This document shows, piece by piece, positions 1 to 9,061 of a stretch of 50,341 nucleotides of DNA (position 1 is the stretch's first letter; each line of letters starts with the position of its first letter). Under the pieces are notes generated by a model. The model had not been told where the DNA came from. It did not search any database and saw only the letters and a list, made by a program, of their open reading frames with translations. The DNA comes from Clostridia bacterium (lineage in GTDB: Bacteria; Bacillota; Clostridia; Monoglobales; Monoglobaceae). A program made the translations under genes and the position numbers. The stretch spans positions 1 to 50,341 of the forward strand of contig JAFYXL010000006.1 of the NCBI GenBank assembly GCA_017546165.1, written 5' to 3'.

Positions 1-521
1 GTAGAAATTGTGTAAAGAAGCTTTATATTTTTATGTTCTTTAAGAAGTTCTTCCAATTTGTCGGTATCAAGACCGTCATCAAGAACAGGAACACCAAAAA
101 GTTCCGCATTGTAAGAACGGAAACAGTTGAGTCCCCCGATAAAACTCGGCTCTTCACATACAACGCCGTCACCGGGGTTGATAAGCGCTTTTGAGCACAG
201 GTCAATCCCCTGCTGACCGCCGCTGACAATAATTAAATCGTCATCTTCTTTTAAAACGCCTTGCTTTTGCAAACGCTCCTTTGTCCACCGGCGGAGTGGT
301 GCATAGCCTTCGGTAATACCATAACTAAGTGCAGTTGCACCCTCAGTTTCAAGAACTTCCTTTGCTATTTTTGCAAATTCATTCTTCGGGTAAAGCTTTG
401 GGTCGGGGGCACCACCTGCAAAGCTAATGATATCAGGTTTTGCAAGCATTTTAAAGATTTCTCTTATAGCGGATGCTTCCAGGTGTTTTACCTTATCTGA
501 AAATTTTGTTGTAATATCCAT
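1..521 (-). CDS. PLP-dependent class I/II aminotransferase, N-terminal part (cut by window edge)
   Basis: Reading back from an ATG at 521 gives about 173 residues that run off the window start, so the C-terminal part with the catalytic lysine is not visible. The visible part has the features of fold-type I aminotransferases of the 2-aminoadipate/MocR-like group: an early ISFAGGAPDPKLYP segment, an LSYGITEGYAPLRRW segment and an IIVSGGQQGIDL segment before a conserved EEPSF stretch. Such enzymes move amino groups between amino acids and 2-oxo acids in the cytoplasm using pyridoxal phosphate; the substrate cannot be read from this fragment. A GGGATTG ribosome site lies before the ATG. It follows gltX by 46 bp with no promoter or terminator visible, so it is probably the last visible gene of the long operon. 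Family call is firm, substrate unknown. Confidence 0.85.
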   Translation of the reverse strand, partial: MDITTKFSDKVKHLEASAIREIFKMLAKPDIISFAGGAPDPKLYPKNEFAKIAKEVLETEGATALSYGITEGYAPLRRWTKERLQKQGVLKEDDDLIIVSGGQQGIDLCSKALINPGDGVVCEEPSFIGGLNCFRSYNAELFGVPVLDDGLDTDKLEELLKEHKNIKLLYTIS

Positions 522-567
522 TTAAATCAATCCCATCATTCAGTTTATAGTCAATTCTGCTGAGCTA

Positions 568-2025
568 TTACTTTGAAAGTTGCTCAATGCCCTTGTTTAT
601 ACGGGCAATTGTCTCATTCTTGCCCAGAATATGCGCAAGCTCAACACCGCCGCCCGGTGTAAAGGCTTTGCCTGAAACTGCCACTCTCACGGGCCACAAA
701 ATTCTGCCGTTTTTAAGTTCAAGTTTTTCAACAAGTGCAATCAATGCATCGTGAATATTCTCTTTTGTCCAATCCTCAATCCCCTCAAGCACAGGCAATG
801 CCTCTTTCAATGCTTCAAGTGAATTTTCAGGGTTGGTCTTCATCTTTTTGTGAGTATAAAGTTCGTTGTCATATTCAGGAAGATTGTCAAAAAAGTCAAC
901 CTGCTCAGGAATGTCTGAGAGCTTTTCGCATCTTGGCTGTAACAGTTCTGAAACCAACTTAAGGTCAATATCTGGATTCTTAATAACACCTTCATAGAAA
1001 GGTGCTGCCAACTCGTGAAATTTTTCAGCAGATAATTCTCTGATATACTCGCCATTAAGCCACGCAAGTTTCTTCTCATCAAAAATTGCAGGGGATTTAC
1101 TGATACCCTTTACATCAAAAGCCTCAATCAAATCCTCCATAGTAAACTTTTCTCTTTCATCGCCGGGTGCCCAGCCAAGAAGTGCGATATAGTTTACAAT
1201 TGCCTCTTTCAAATATCCTTTTTCAATAAAATCCTCATAAGATGCGTCGCCGTGACGTTTTGAAAGTTTGTTGTTTGCATCCTTCATAACAGGTGATACG
1301 TGAATATATTTAGGAATCTCCCAACCAAACGCCTCATACAAAAGATTGTATTTGGGAGTTGATGAAAGATACTCGCTGCCACGAATGATATGAGTAATAT
1401 TCATAAGGTGGTCATCAATTACGTTAGCAAAATTGTAGGTTGGAAGACCATCAGCTTTAAGTAACACGTTATCATCAAGGATTGCGTTCTCAACCGAGAT
1501 TTCGCCAAATACCTCATCCTGGAAAGAAGTCTTTCCTGTTTTTGGCATTTTTTGACGAATAACATAAGGAACACCTGCATCAAGCTTTGCCTGAATTTCT
1601 TCTTTGGAAAGTTTGCTGCAAAGTCCGTCATACTTGGTAGGTACCTTCATTGCTGTTTGTCTTGCTCTCAAATCCTCCAGACGTTCCTTGTCACAGAAAC
1701 AATAATATGCGTGGCCGCTCTCAACCAGTTTTTCAGCATATTCCTTGTAAAGTCCACGTCTTTCGCTTTGAATGTAAGGGCCAAACTCACCGCCGATATC
1801 CGGACCTTCATCGTGAATAAGTCCCGTGTCCTTCATTGTTCTGTATATTACATCAACTGCTCCTTCAACGTATCTTTCCTGGTCTGTATCTTCAATTCTT
1901 AAAATGAACTTACCACCGTTTGACTTTGCCAAAAGATATGCGTAAAGGGCTGTTCTTAAATTTCCTATATGCATATAACCCGTTGGGCTTGGTGCAAATC
2001 TTGTTCTTACTTCATTTGTATTCAT
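568..2025 (-). CDS. gltX: Glutamyl-tRNA synthetase
   Basis: Charges tRNA-Glu with glutamate using ATP in the cytoplasm. The 485-residue product starts with the class I synthetase N-terminus ([18 protein letters not shown]-type motif at residues 19-22), has the IEDTDQERY segment and a KLSKR version of the KMSKS loop at about 253-257, followed by the alpha-helical anticodon-binding part. Length fits the bacterial family. The reading frame is open 10 codons further to a TTG at 2055, but the ATG at 2025 follows GAAAGGA and matches where the family begins, so I place the start there. It lies 44 bp downstream of hpt in the same orientation without a visible promoter. Whether it also charges tRNA-Gln, as in bacteria that use GatCAB, cannot be decided here. 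Confidence 0.96.
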   Translation of the reverse strand: MNTNEVRTRFAPSPTGYMHIGNLRTALYAYLLAKSNGGKFILRIEDTDQERYVEGAVDVIYRTMKDTGLIHDEGPDIGGEFGPYIQSERRGLYKEYAEKLVESGHAYYCFCDKERLEDLRARQTAMKVPTKYDGLCSKLSKEEIQAKLDAGVPYVIRQKMPKTGKTSFQDEVFGEISVENAILDDNVLLKADGLPTYNFANVIDDHLMNITHIIRGSEYLSSTPKYNLLYEAFGWEIPKYIHVSPVMKDANNKLSKRHGDASYEDFIEKGYLKEAIVNYIALLGWAPGDEREKFTMEDLIEAFDVKGISKSPAIFDEKKLAWLNGEYIRELSAEKFHELAAPFYEGVIKNPDIDLKLVSELLQPRCEKLSDIPEQVDFFDNLPEYDNELYTHKKMKTNPENSLEALKEALPVLEGIEDWTKENIHDALIALVEKLELKNGRILWPVRVAVSGKAFTPGGGVELAHILGKNETIARINKGIEQLSK

Positions 2026-2069
2026 TATCTGTTCAATCCTTTCCGTTATGTTCAAAATGAGTGATGTCT

Positions 2070-2600
2070 TTATTCAACCTCTATGTATCCGATATATGGC
2101 AGATTCCTGTATTTTTCAGCATAATCAAGACCATAACCGATAACAAATTCATCAGGAATTTCAAAGCCGAGATAGTCAATTGTGATTTCACATTCACGCC
2201 TGTCCGGTTTACTGAGGCAAGAACAAAGTTTAAGTGCTTTTGGATTTCTCGCACTCAAAAGTTTGAACACCTCACGCATTGTAAATCCGCTGTCGATTAT
2301 ATCCTCAACCACAATTACATTTTCACCATTTATATCTGTTTCAATGTCCTTGGTAATTTTTACTTCACCTGAAGTTTCAGTCCCTCTGCCATAGCTTTCA
2401 GCCTTAAGGAAGTAAACCTCCGTATCAAGATTTATCTTTTTGATAAGGTCACTCATAAACATAAATGATCCCTTAAGCACACCAACAATGATTACCTTTT
2501 CCCCTGCAAACTCATTATTGATCTGCTCCGCGATTTCTCCCACACGTTTATCAAGTGCTGGCTCATCTATTAAAACCTTGTGATTACTCAATATTTCCAT
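2070..2600 (-). CDS. hpt: Hypoxanthine phosphoribosyltransferase
   Basis: Purine salvage enzyme that joins hypoxanthine or guanine to PRPP to give IMP or GMP. The 176-residue protein has the PRPP-binding motif [12 protein letters not shown] near residues 95-106, an early [10 protein letters not shown] stretch (the GxLKGS loop) and the C-terminal [14 protein letters not shown] segment of the HGPRT family. I start it at the ATG at 2600, which is preceded by GGTGATTGAAT; a TTG two codons earlier is possible. The start overlaps the 3' end of tilS by 17 bp, so the two are translationally linked. tilS-hpt is a common pair in Bacillota, where ftsH usually follows; here gltX follows instead. Confidence 0.95.
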   Translation of the reverse strand: MEILSNHKVLIDEPALDKRVGEIAEQINNEFAGEKVIIVGVLKGSFMFMSDLIKKINLDTEVYFLKAESYGRGTETSGEVKITKDIETDINGENVIVVEDIIDSGFTMREVFKLLSARNPKALKLCSCLSKPDRRECEITIDYLGFEIPDEFVIGYGLDYAEKYRNLPYIGYIEVE

Positions 2601-3987
2601 ATTCAATCACCAATGCCCTCTCTGAATCTTTTGTTAATTTATATTTCTCACTAACGCGATTTCCCACAATGGCAACCACCTCATCCCCTGTACAAATCAA
2701 AGGAATTTTGTCTCTATCCTTTTGGGGTATCTTTTCGTCAATGAAAATCTTTTTTACCTTTTTTGTTCTGCCGTCTGCAAACCAAGCAAGCCTGTCACCA
2801 CTTCTGCGATTCCGTAAAAATAGTGGTTGATTACCTAATTTATCGAGGTCGGCTGCTATCTCATTTATTTTAAGCTTATAGGTTTTTGCGCTTTCCTCAC
2901 GAAGTGAAATATTTTTCCCAATACCTTCAAGATACACACTTTCACCAACACTTACTTCTTCAAAAAAACCATCTGCACTCAACTCAACCGCTTTATTGTC
3001 AAGTGGGCCCCTGAAGGTAAGCCAACCATAATTGATTTCTGCTTTTAATCCTTCAGGAAGGTCAATTGATGTTCCCGTGGGCTTGTCAAGTATATCAAAA
3101 ATATCATCTATATGTTTGCGTTCAAGCTTTACGTCCCCTGCTGACTTTCGCGCAGCAATCCTTATAATTCTTGCACCAATAGCCCTATCCACCATTTTAA
3201 AAGACTCTATATGAATGGCATTAGGGGTCTTGCCCGGCAGTGGACTTCCAAGCCTGTCAAACAAACGTTTTGCATAACCATTTATAAACTTTGAATCTTC
3301 ATCCGCGCTGTTTGCGAGCCTGATTAATGAGTCAGATACTTTTGAGTTAAATTCCTTTTCAAGATAGGGTATAAGCTCATTTCTGATTTTGTTTCTCGTA
3401 TAATCATTATCAAAGTTAGTAGCATCTGTGCAATACTTTAACTCATTTTCGTTGCAATAGTCCTCTATGTCGGTCCTTGATACATCTAAAATTGGACGTA
3501 TAACAGCATCCTCTCTCACATATGAAATGCCGCCCAGCCCATCAATACCTGTTCCACGGATAATCCTCATAAACACAGTTTCAGCATTGTCATTTTTGTT
3601 ATGGGCAGTTGCGATTTTGTTAAAGCCGTGTACCTTTTTAAGTTCGGCGAAAAAATTATATCTGACAAACCTGCCCGCCTCTTCCACAGTTAATTTTTTT
3701 GCATTTGCCAGCGCACCTACGTCCTCGTGCTTTACAAAGAACGGGATACCCAACTTCTCACAAAACTCTTTGACATATCTCTCGTCACTGTCTGCCGCCT
3801 CACCGCGAAGTCCGTGATTAACGTGAGCGCAAGCGATATCAAATCCGAGATCCGCTTTCAGATTGTTTAAAATGTGAAGCAGGCAAATTGAATCTGCTCC
3901 CCCTGAAACCGCAACAAGAACTTTGTCGCCTTTGTCAATCATATTATATCTGTAAATTGTCTGCAAAACCAATTGACTAATATTCAC
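2584..3987 (-). CDS. tilS: tRNA(Ile)-lysidine synthetase
   Basis: Attaches lysine to C34 of the CAU-anticodon tRNA-Ile so that it reads AUA instead of AUG. The 467-residue protein has the N-type ATP pyrophosphatase loop SGGADS at residues 28-33, then HVNHGLRG and the RYNFF and ATAHNKNDNAET segments of the TilS catalytic domain, followed by the all-alpha middle and a C-terminal domain with LFLRNRRSGDRL. I choose the GTG at 3987 because GGAG lies nine bases ahead of it; the open frame continues to a TTG at 4026 inside dnaB. With the GTG start, tilS overlaps the dnaB 3' end by 11 bp, which suggests coupled translation. Confidence 0.95.
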   Translation of the reverse strand: MNISQLVLQTIYRYNMIDKGDKVLVAVSGGADSICLLHILNNLKADLGFDIACAHVNHGLRGEAADSDERYVKEFCEKLGIPFFVKHEDVGALANAKKLTVEEAGRFVRYNFFAELKKVHGFNKIATAHNKNDNAETVFMRIIRGTGIDGLGGISYVREDAVIRPILDVSRTDIEDYCNENELKYCTDATNFDNDYTRNKIRNELIPYLEKEFNSKVSDSLIRLANSADEDSKFINGYAKRLFDRLGSPLPGKTPNAIHIESFKMVDRAIGARIIRIAARKSAGDVKLERKHIDDIFDILDKPTGTSIDLPEGLKAEINYGWLTFRGPLDNKAVELSADGFFEEVSVGESVYLEGIGKNISLREESAKTYKLKINEIAADLDKLGNQPLFLRNRRSGDRLAWFADGRTKKVKKIFIDEKIPQKDRDKIPLICTGDEVVAIVGNRVSEKYKLTKDSERALVIEYGNIE

Positions 3988-5323
3988 GGTTTCCACTCCA
4001 GTTCGAGAATTTTGTATATTCACCAAGCCAAGTCAGGTTTTCATAACCTGTCTCACCATTTCTGTGCTTCGCAAAAATACATTTTGTCTTGTTTGGCTCT
4101 TCAGCTTCTTCGTTATAATAACCTTCACGATATAAAAACATTACCATATCTGCATCCTGCTCAATTGAACCGGATTCTCTCAGGTCACTAAGGGCGGGCT
4201 CTTTAACATCACGTTTTTCAACTGAACGGTTAAGCTGTGAAAGGGCAATTACCGGAATATTCAAATCCTTTGACAATATTTTGAGAGAACGTGAAATTTC
4301 CGCAACTTCTTGCTGACGATTTCCATCGCCACCCTTTGAACTTATCAACTGAATATAATCGATAACAACCATGCCCAGATTTTTTTCAAGTTTCAGCTTG
4401 CGGCATCTTGCACATATTTCAGAAACGGTAATCGATGATGTGTCATCGATGTAAATATTTGCACGGCTCAAAACATCCACCGCTTCGCCTATTTTTTCCC
4501 ATTCCTCATCTTTTATATTGCCCTTTTTAAGAGACTCTGAATTCACCATTGCTTCACTTGAGAGCATACGGTTTGCCAATTGAATACCCGGCATTTCAAG
4601 ATTGAATATAGCAACGGTTATCCCACTTGAAATTGCGGCATTTTGGGCAATATTCAGCGCAAAACTGGTTTTACCCATACCTGGACGAGCTGCAATCAGT
4701 ATAAGTTCTGACCCATGAAAACCTGCCGTGCGTCTATCTACATCAATAAATCCTGTTGATATGCCTGTTACTTCCTCATCATTTTCAGAAAGCTCTGCTA
4801 ATTTTTCAACACTTTGTCCAAGATATGTTCTGATATGAACAGGACCATTTGATGTGCGTTCCTGTGATATATCAATAATTGATTGTTCAGTCTGGCCAAG
4901 AATTGTTTCAATATCCTCGTCACCTCTGTAACACTGTTCCGAAACACCCTCCGCCACCTTTATAAGTTGCCTGAGTGTTGCTTTTTCAGACACAATTTGC
5001 GCATAGTGTTTCACATTTCTTGTGGTGGGAACTACATTCATTGTTTCCATAACAAAGGAAAGTCCCCCCACTGCGTCAAAACTGCCGCGAAGGGTCAACT
5101 GTTCCTTTATTGTTACAATATCAATGGGTTTGCCCATATTGTAAAGGTCAACTATAGCAAGATATAATTCCTTGTGTCGGTCAATATAAAAATCATCAGC
5201 TTTACAAAGACCCATTACATCCGGGATACATTGCATATCAAGCAGCATAGCACCCAAAACGGACTGTTCAGCTTCACGGCTGAATGGCATAGTCCTCTCA
5301 AACCCGGAAAGTTCTGCATTCAT
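3977..5323 (-). CDS. dnaB: Replicative DNA helicase DnaB (DnaC in Bacillus naming)
   Basis: Hexameric helicase that unwinds the duplex at the replication fork. The 448-residue protein has the helical N-terminal domain (PFSREAEQSVLGAML), a linker helix, and a RecA-like motor with Walker A ARPGMGKTS near residues 212-220, Walker B MVVIDYIQLI and the DLRESGSIEQDADMV segment typical of the family. The ATG at 5323 sits five bases after GGAGG, which decides the start over a TTG four codons upstream. It lies between rplI and tilS in one direction. rplI-dnaB linkage behind gdpP is a widely conserved Bacillota arrangement. No intein or insertion is seen, and length is normal. Confidence 0.97.
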   Translation of the reverse strand: MNAELSGFERTMPFSREAEQSVLGAMLLDMQCIPDVMGLCKADDFYIDRHKELYLAIVDLYNMGKPIDIVTIKEQLTLRGSFDAVGGLSFVMETMNVVPTTRNVKHYAQIVSEKATLRQLIKVAEGVSEQCYRGDEDIETILGQTEQSIIDISQERTSNGPVHIRTYLGQSVEKLAELSENDEEVTGISTGFIDVDRRTAGFHGSELILIAARPGMGKTSFALNIAQNAAISSGITVAIFNLEMPGIQLANRMLSSEAMVNSESLKKGNIKDEEWEKIGEAVDVLSRANIYIDDTSSITVSEICARCRKLKLEKNLGMVVIDYIQLISSKGGDGNRQQEVAEISRSLKILSKDLNIPVIALSQLNRSVEKRDVKEPALSDLRESGSIEQDADMVMFLYREGYYNEEAEEPNKTKCIFAKHRNGETGYENLTWLGEYTKFSNWSGNREY

Positions 5324-5374
5324 TTTTTCCTCCAATGCGGCTCCCTCCCTCTTTTAATATCAAAAAAATTTACC

Positions 5375-5824
5375 TTACTTTTCTTCTGTTACACTTACCC
5401 TGAACTTACCCACAACACCTGGATAGAGCTTTACCGGAACCTCAGTTGTTCCGCAGGTTTTTATTCCATCTTTAAGATCCATTTTGCGTTTATCAATTTC
5501 AAGCTTGAACTGTGCTTTTAATGCCTCAGATATATCCTTTGAGGTAATGGAGCCAAAAAGCTTGCCGCCTGCTCCTGCCTTTGCAGACAATTTTACAACA
5601 ATGTCCTCCATACGCTTTGCAATATTACGTGCTTTTTCTTCTTCCATATTCTTGTGAAATGCAGCTGCCTCTTTTTTACCTTCAAATTCATTCATAGCTT
5701 GTTTGTTGGCTTCCTTTGCAAGACCCTTGGGAAGCAAAAAGTTTCTTGCGTAACCATCACTTACGTTTATGAGGTCACCCTTTTTCCCTTGCGCCTTTAC
5801 ATCCTGTAATAAAATTACCTTCAT
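5375..5824 (-). CDS. rplI: Large ribosomal subunit protein bL9
   Basis: Binds domain V of 23S rRNA near the L1 stalk and helps keep the reading frame during translation. The 149-residue product has the family N-terminus ([17 protein letters not shown]), the [20 protein letters not shown]-binding stretch, a long charged connecting helix around residues 45-75 and a C-terminal domain with [12 protein letters not shown]. The length is the usual one. A strong AGGAGG site precedes the ATG. It starts 16 bp after gdpP and is followed by dnaB after about 50 bp, so all three should be on one transcript. Confidence 0.97.
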   Translation of the reverse strand: MKVILLQDVKAQGKKGDLINVSDGYARNFLLPKGLAKEANKQAMNEFEGKKEAAAFHKNMEEEKARNIAKRMEDIVVKLSAKAGAGGKLFGSITSKDISEALKAQFKLEIDKRKMDLKDGIKTCGTTEVPVKLYPGVVGKFRVSVTEEK

Positions 5825-5840
5825 TATATTTCCTCCTATG

Positions 5841-7853
5841 CTACTGACTTATTGCCTCATCAATGGCGTTTTTAAGCATTTCATCTGCCTCTTCAATTGT
5901 CACATCATCAAGCTGGGCGCCGGCAATTGTAATATGTCCGCCTCCCCCAAGTTTTTCAAGGATCACCTGAACATTTATAGTTTCAAGGGAACGACCACTG
6001 ATTAATACTCTGTTGCCCACTTTTGCAAGAACAAACGCCGCCTCGATGTCTGAAATATCCAAGAGTTCGTCAGCTGCCTGAGCAACAGTAACCGTCATAT
6101 TGGGGCATTCCTCATAGAGATATGAGAATGCAATGTTATCTTTGTAAACCACTGCGCTTTTGATTATATCCGCTTTTGCAATATAATTCTTAAGATCTGT
6201 TTTAAAAAGTCTGCGAACGTTTACTGTATCAACACCCATACGTCTAAGGTATGATGCAGCCTCAAAAGTACGAACACCTGCCTTAAAGGTAAAGCCTTTG
6301 GTATCCATAAAAATGCCTGCATACAGGGCTTCTGCTTCCTGCTTGGTAAGTCTTTGTCCATCCTGAATGTATTGAAAAATTTCGGTTATCATTTCACAGG
6401 TTGACGAAGCATATGGTTCGTGATATACCAGCACCGCATTTTCAATAAAATCTTCTGATCTTCTGTGATGGTCAATGAGTACGATGTTTTTTGCAAATTT
6501 AAGTATCTCAGGACATTCAACCATACTTGGTCTGTGAACATCCACTACAACCACCAAGGAATCCTGGCTATATATATTGAGTGCCTGTTCTGCAGTAATA
6601 AATGCTTCTTCATATTCTGAAACATTTGAAAACTCGTCAATCAATACCTTGGCATTACTTGTGTCGCTGTTTGTAATAACAAACGCATCTTTTCCACGGC
6701 TTTTAACTGCCCTCAGAAGTCCGATAGCTGCACCGGTACAATCCATATCTGAATTTTTATGGCCCATAATAATGACCTTGTCTGAATGGTCTATAAGCTC
6801 ACGTAGTGCGTGTGCCACAACTCTCGCCTTAACTTTGGTGCGTTTCTCAACCTCACGAGTCTTTGCACCAAAAAATGTAAAGTTCACAGCATCACGGATT
6901 ACCACCTGGTCACCACCACGGCCAAGCGCCATATCAATAGCAAGCTTTGCAAACTTGTCATTCTCAGTTACATCTTCACCTGACTTACCAACACCAATGC
7001 TAAGTGTTACAGGAATCTTATTTTCGTGGTTTATTGAACGGACTTCATCAAGAATACTGAACCTGTTTCCCATAATCTTTTCAAAATCCTTGTGGGAAAA
7101 GAATGCTATGAACTTATCCCTCTCGTACTTTTTGAGAATACCGTTCCCAAGTGTAACCCAGGTGTTGATTTTTTGTTCTATCTCACTAAGAAGTGCACCG
7201 TGATTAGATTCTGCTGTTTCTTTCAGCACTTCATCATAGTTGTCAATAATGACAACGCACTCTATCATTTTTTCGTCTTCACGAAGTTTGATTGCATTAA
7301 TTTCATCTGTCTTATCAATAAAATAAAACACAACCAGATTGTTTGTGCTGCCGGCCTTGTTGTTGCTATGTGCGACGTTGCCCCAAACCTCATAATGGTT
7401 CTCACCTATAGTAAGATTAAAATGTGTCTGTTCTTCGTTTTCAGCAAACTTTGTTGCCTTTATTTCAGGAATAAAATCACTTATGACTTTCCCGAAGAGA
7501 GTTTCCTCTCCTACAACCTTGCTGAACTGATCATTGTACCAGGTTATACTTCCCGTCATATCCGTTATAACAAGGGGAGCAGGATAGTTAAAAAGTGTTC
7601 CTCTTGAATTGTCATTAAGACAAAAATTCAGGTCTGCAATATACTTTATAAACTTTTTCTGAGACCTCTTAATAACCAGCATCTCAATTATTGAAACTGA
7701 TACAGCAAGCAAAATCCCCCAGACTGCTTCAGGGCGTTCTTTTATTGCAAGAACAAATCCAAAGGTCAGGAATAAAACTGCATAAATCACAAGCCTTATA
7801 TATCTGCTTTTGCTATTGAAAAAGCTCTTAGCTGCCGTATTATCCTTCTTCAT
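5841..7853 (-). CDS. gdpP: Cyclic-di-AMP phosphodiesterase of the GdpP/YybT type
   Basis: Membrane enzyme that hydrolyses the second messenger c-di-AMP, which controls potassium, osmolyte and cell wall balance. The 670-residue product has two N-terminal membrane helices (about residues 13-32 and 38-55), a PAS-like sensor (around 70-150), a degenerate GGDEF domain (about 165-295), then a DHH domain with [15 protein letters not shown] and the [10 protein letters not shown] signature, and a DHHA1 domain ending in [12 protein letters not shown]. The open frame extends 22 codons upstream to 7919, but that would overlap the previous gene; the ATG at 7853 follows GGAGG at good distance. Gene order DUF2232-gdpP-rplI-dnaB is conserved in Bacillota. 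All metal-binding motifs look intact, so it should be active. Confidence 0.95.
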   Translation of the reverse strand: MKKDNTAAKSFFNSKSRYIRLVIYAVLFLTFGFVLAIKERPEAVWGILLAVSVSIIEMLVIKRSQKKFIKYIADLNFCLNDNSRGTLFNYPAPLVITDMTGSITWYNDQFSKVVGEETLFGKVISDFIPEIKATKFAENEEQTHFNLTIGENHYEVWGNVAHSNNKAGSTNNLVVFYFIDKTDEINAIKLREDEKMIECVVIIDNYDEVLKETAESNHGALLSEIEQKINTWVTLGNGILKKYERDKFIAFFSHKDFEKIMGNRFSILDEVRSINHENKIPVTLSIGVGKSGEDVTENDKFAKLAIDMALGRGGDQVVIRDAVNFTFFGAKTREVEKRTKVKARVVAHALRELIDHSDKVIIMGHKNSDMDCTGAAIGLLRAVKSRGKDAFVITNSDTSNAKVLIDEFSNVSEYEEAFITAEQALNIYSQDSLVVVVDVHRPSMVECPEILKFAKNIVLIDHHRRSEDFIENAVLVYHEPYASSTCEMITEIFQYIQDGQRLTKQEAEALYAGIFMDTKGFTFKAGVRTFEAASYLRRMGVDTVNVRRLFKTDLKNYIAKADIIKSAVVYKDNIAFSYLYEECPNMTVTVAQAADELLDISDIEAAFVLAKVGNRVLISGRSLETINVQVILEKLGGGGHITIAGAQLDDVTIEEADEMLKNAIDEAISQ

Positions 7854-7869
7854 ACCACACCTCCAACAC

Positions 7870-8862
7870 TCAGTCTTCCCTGCCGTAATTTCCAATTTGA
7901 CGGAAGTCACGTCCAGCATCTAATATCCCAACTATAATCAATACATTTGAAATAATATTCATCAATGCACTTCCAAGGAAAAATATAAGTAAATATATAC
8001 CAAATCTTGCAACAGAGGATTTAATTTTAGTTTTTAATTTGTAATCTGCAACAGAAAGTCCACAAACACCAAGAATTGTGTAAAGCACCATAACCACATT
8101 AGCAATGAGCGACCACAAAACCGACTTATTATCCATAAAAATATAGATGGTGTAAAATATAACCGCAATAATACTCATACTGCGTGGAGCTTTGAGCATC
8201 GAAAAAGGAACACTGTCAATATTTGCAAGATGTGCCCTTTTAATCACAAAGCCTGAAACCCGTATTATTATGTAGCCCGTAATCATTGAACTTATAATAA
8301 CAAAAGATGGGAAGTAAAGTCTTATTGTGGTTTCCATTGCTGAAATCAACATATCCGAGAACTGCTGTGGTGAAACCTTCAAACTTTCATCAAGATTCTC
8401 ACCCATAGAGTTTATTAATTCAGACATAGTAGCCTCAACTTGTGTCATAACCTGGGAAAACATCTCTTCAATTCCGTTACCTATAATCAGTTCAATCACC
8501 GCAAGCTGAAATATCCAACCAATACACACAGCCATACAGGTTGAGCAAAGCGTTATAAAAAACGGTCTTCTTCTGCCCAGCAAATAACCCGCAACTGCAC
8601 CGGGAACACAGGACATAAGAATCATCGATATAGCTGATATAATATTGCCATCAATCAAAATTGAAACAACAAAAACAACTACAAACGATGGTAGTAATAC
8701 CTTTAAATTATTACGTGCAGCAAGTGCTGCAAGGGGAATTCCGCAAACAAATACCCCAGCCATAGAAAACAGTGGCATATATCGTGTAAGCATCATAAGT
8801 ATGGCAGTCAAAGCCACCATCATAGCACCTTCACGCAATGCTCTGGTACTTTCTTTTTTCAT
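7870..8862 (-). CDS. DUF2232 (YybS-like) multi-spanning membrane protein
   Basis: The 330-residue protein is strongly hydrophobic with about seven or eight membrane segments; it opens with a short basic stretch, then ALTAILMMLTRYMPLFSMAGVFVCGIPLAALAAR. By composition, length and position directly before gdpP it matches the DUF2232/YybS family, whose fold resembles the substrate-binding (S) subunits of ECF transporters. No ligand is known from the sequence. It is the first gene of the operon: a consensus promoter lies about 75 bp upstream and AGGAG stands eight bases before the ATG. The constant linkage with gdpP suggests a shared role in membrane or osmotic physiology, but that is inference. 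Confidence 0.85.
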   Translation of the reverse strand: MKKESTRALREGAMMVALTAILMMLTRYMPLFSMAGVFVCGIPLAALAARNNLKVLLPSFVVVFVVSILIDGNIISAISMILMSCVPGAVAGYLLGRRRPFFITLCSTCMAVCIGWIFQLAVIELIIGNGIEEMFSQVMTQVEATMSELINSMGENLDESLKVSPQQFSDMLISAMETTIRLYFPSFVIISSMITGYIIIRVSGFVIKRAHLANIDSVPFSMLKAPRSMSIIAVIFYTIYIFMDNKSVLWSLIANVVMVLYTILGVCGLSVADYKLKTKIKSSVARFGIYLLIFFLGSALMNIISNVLIIVGILDAGRDFRQIGNYGRED

Positions 8863-8936
8863 ATAATATTCTCCTGTATCTCAAGTCAAAGTGCCATATG
8901 CCGATACTTTTCGCATTTTACATAGTATATTAGATT

Positions 8937-8965
8937 ATTATACCAAATAACTCTTTTTTTTTCAA
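8937..8965 (-). promoter_or_regulatory. Sigma-A promoter of the DUF2232-gdpP-rplI-dnaB operon
   Basis: On the minus strand TTGAAA (8960-8965) and TATAAT (8937-8942) are separated by exactly 17 bp, with an A-tract just after the -35 box. Transcription would begin near 8930, giving a leader of roughly 70 bases before the ATG at 8862. No promoter as good is seen further down, so this probably serves the whole run to the window start. Confidence 0.85.
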
Positions 8966-9000
8966 CTGTTTTAGGGAATTTTTTTAACTTTTGCTAATGT

Positions 9001-9045
9001 AAATCAAAAAGCCTGAAAACTACTGATTTAACTGCATTTTCAGGC
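9001..9045 (-). terminator. Rho-independent terminator of the amidohydrolase gene
   Basis: A perfect 9-bp stem GCCTGAAAA/TTTTCAGGC (9011-9019 with 9037-9045) with a 17-base loop is followed on the minus strand by TTTTTGATTT. It starts 16 bp after the stop codon at 9062 and sits just upstream of the promoter of the next operon, so it separates the two units. Confidence 0.85.
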
Positions 9046-9061
9046 AAAATTTGATTTTTAT

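Noticed and set aside
23..229. Short minus-strand ORF inside the start region
   Set aside because: It is out of frame within the aminotransferase coding sequence, which is the recognisable reading.
6577..7607. Long plus-strand ORFs of 208 and 171 codons opposite gdpP
   Set aside because: Low-complexity Ser/Leu-rich translations without ribosome sites; they mirror codon bias of the gdpP gene on the other strand.
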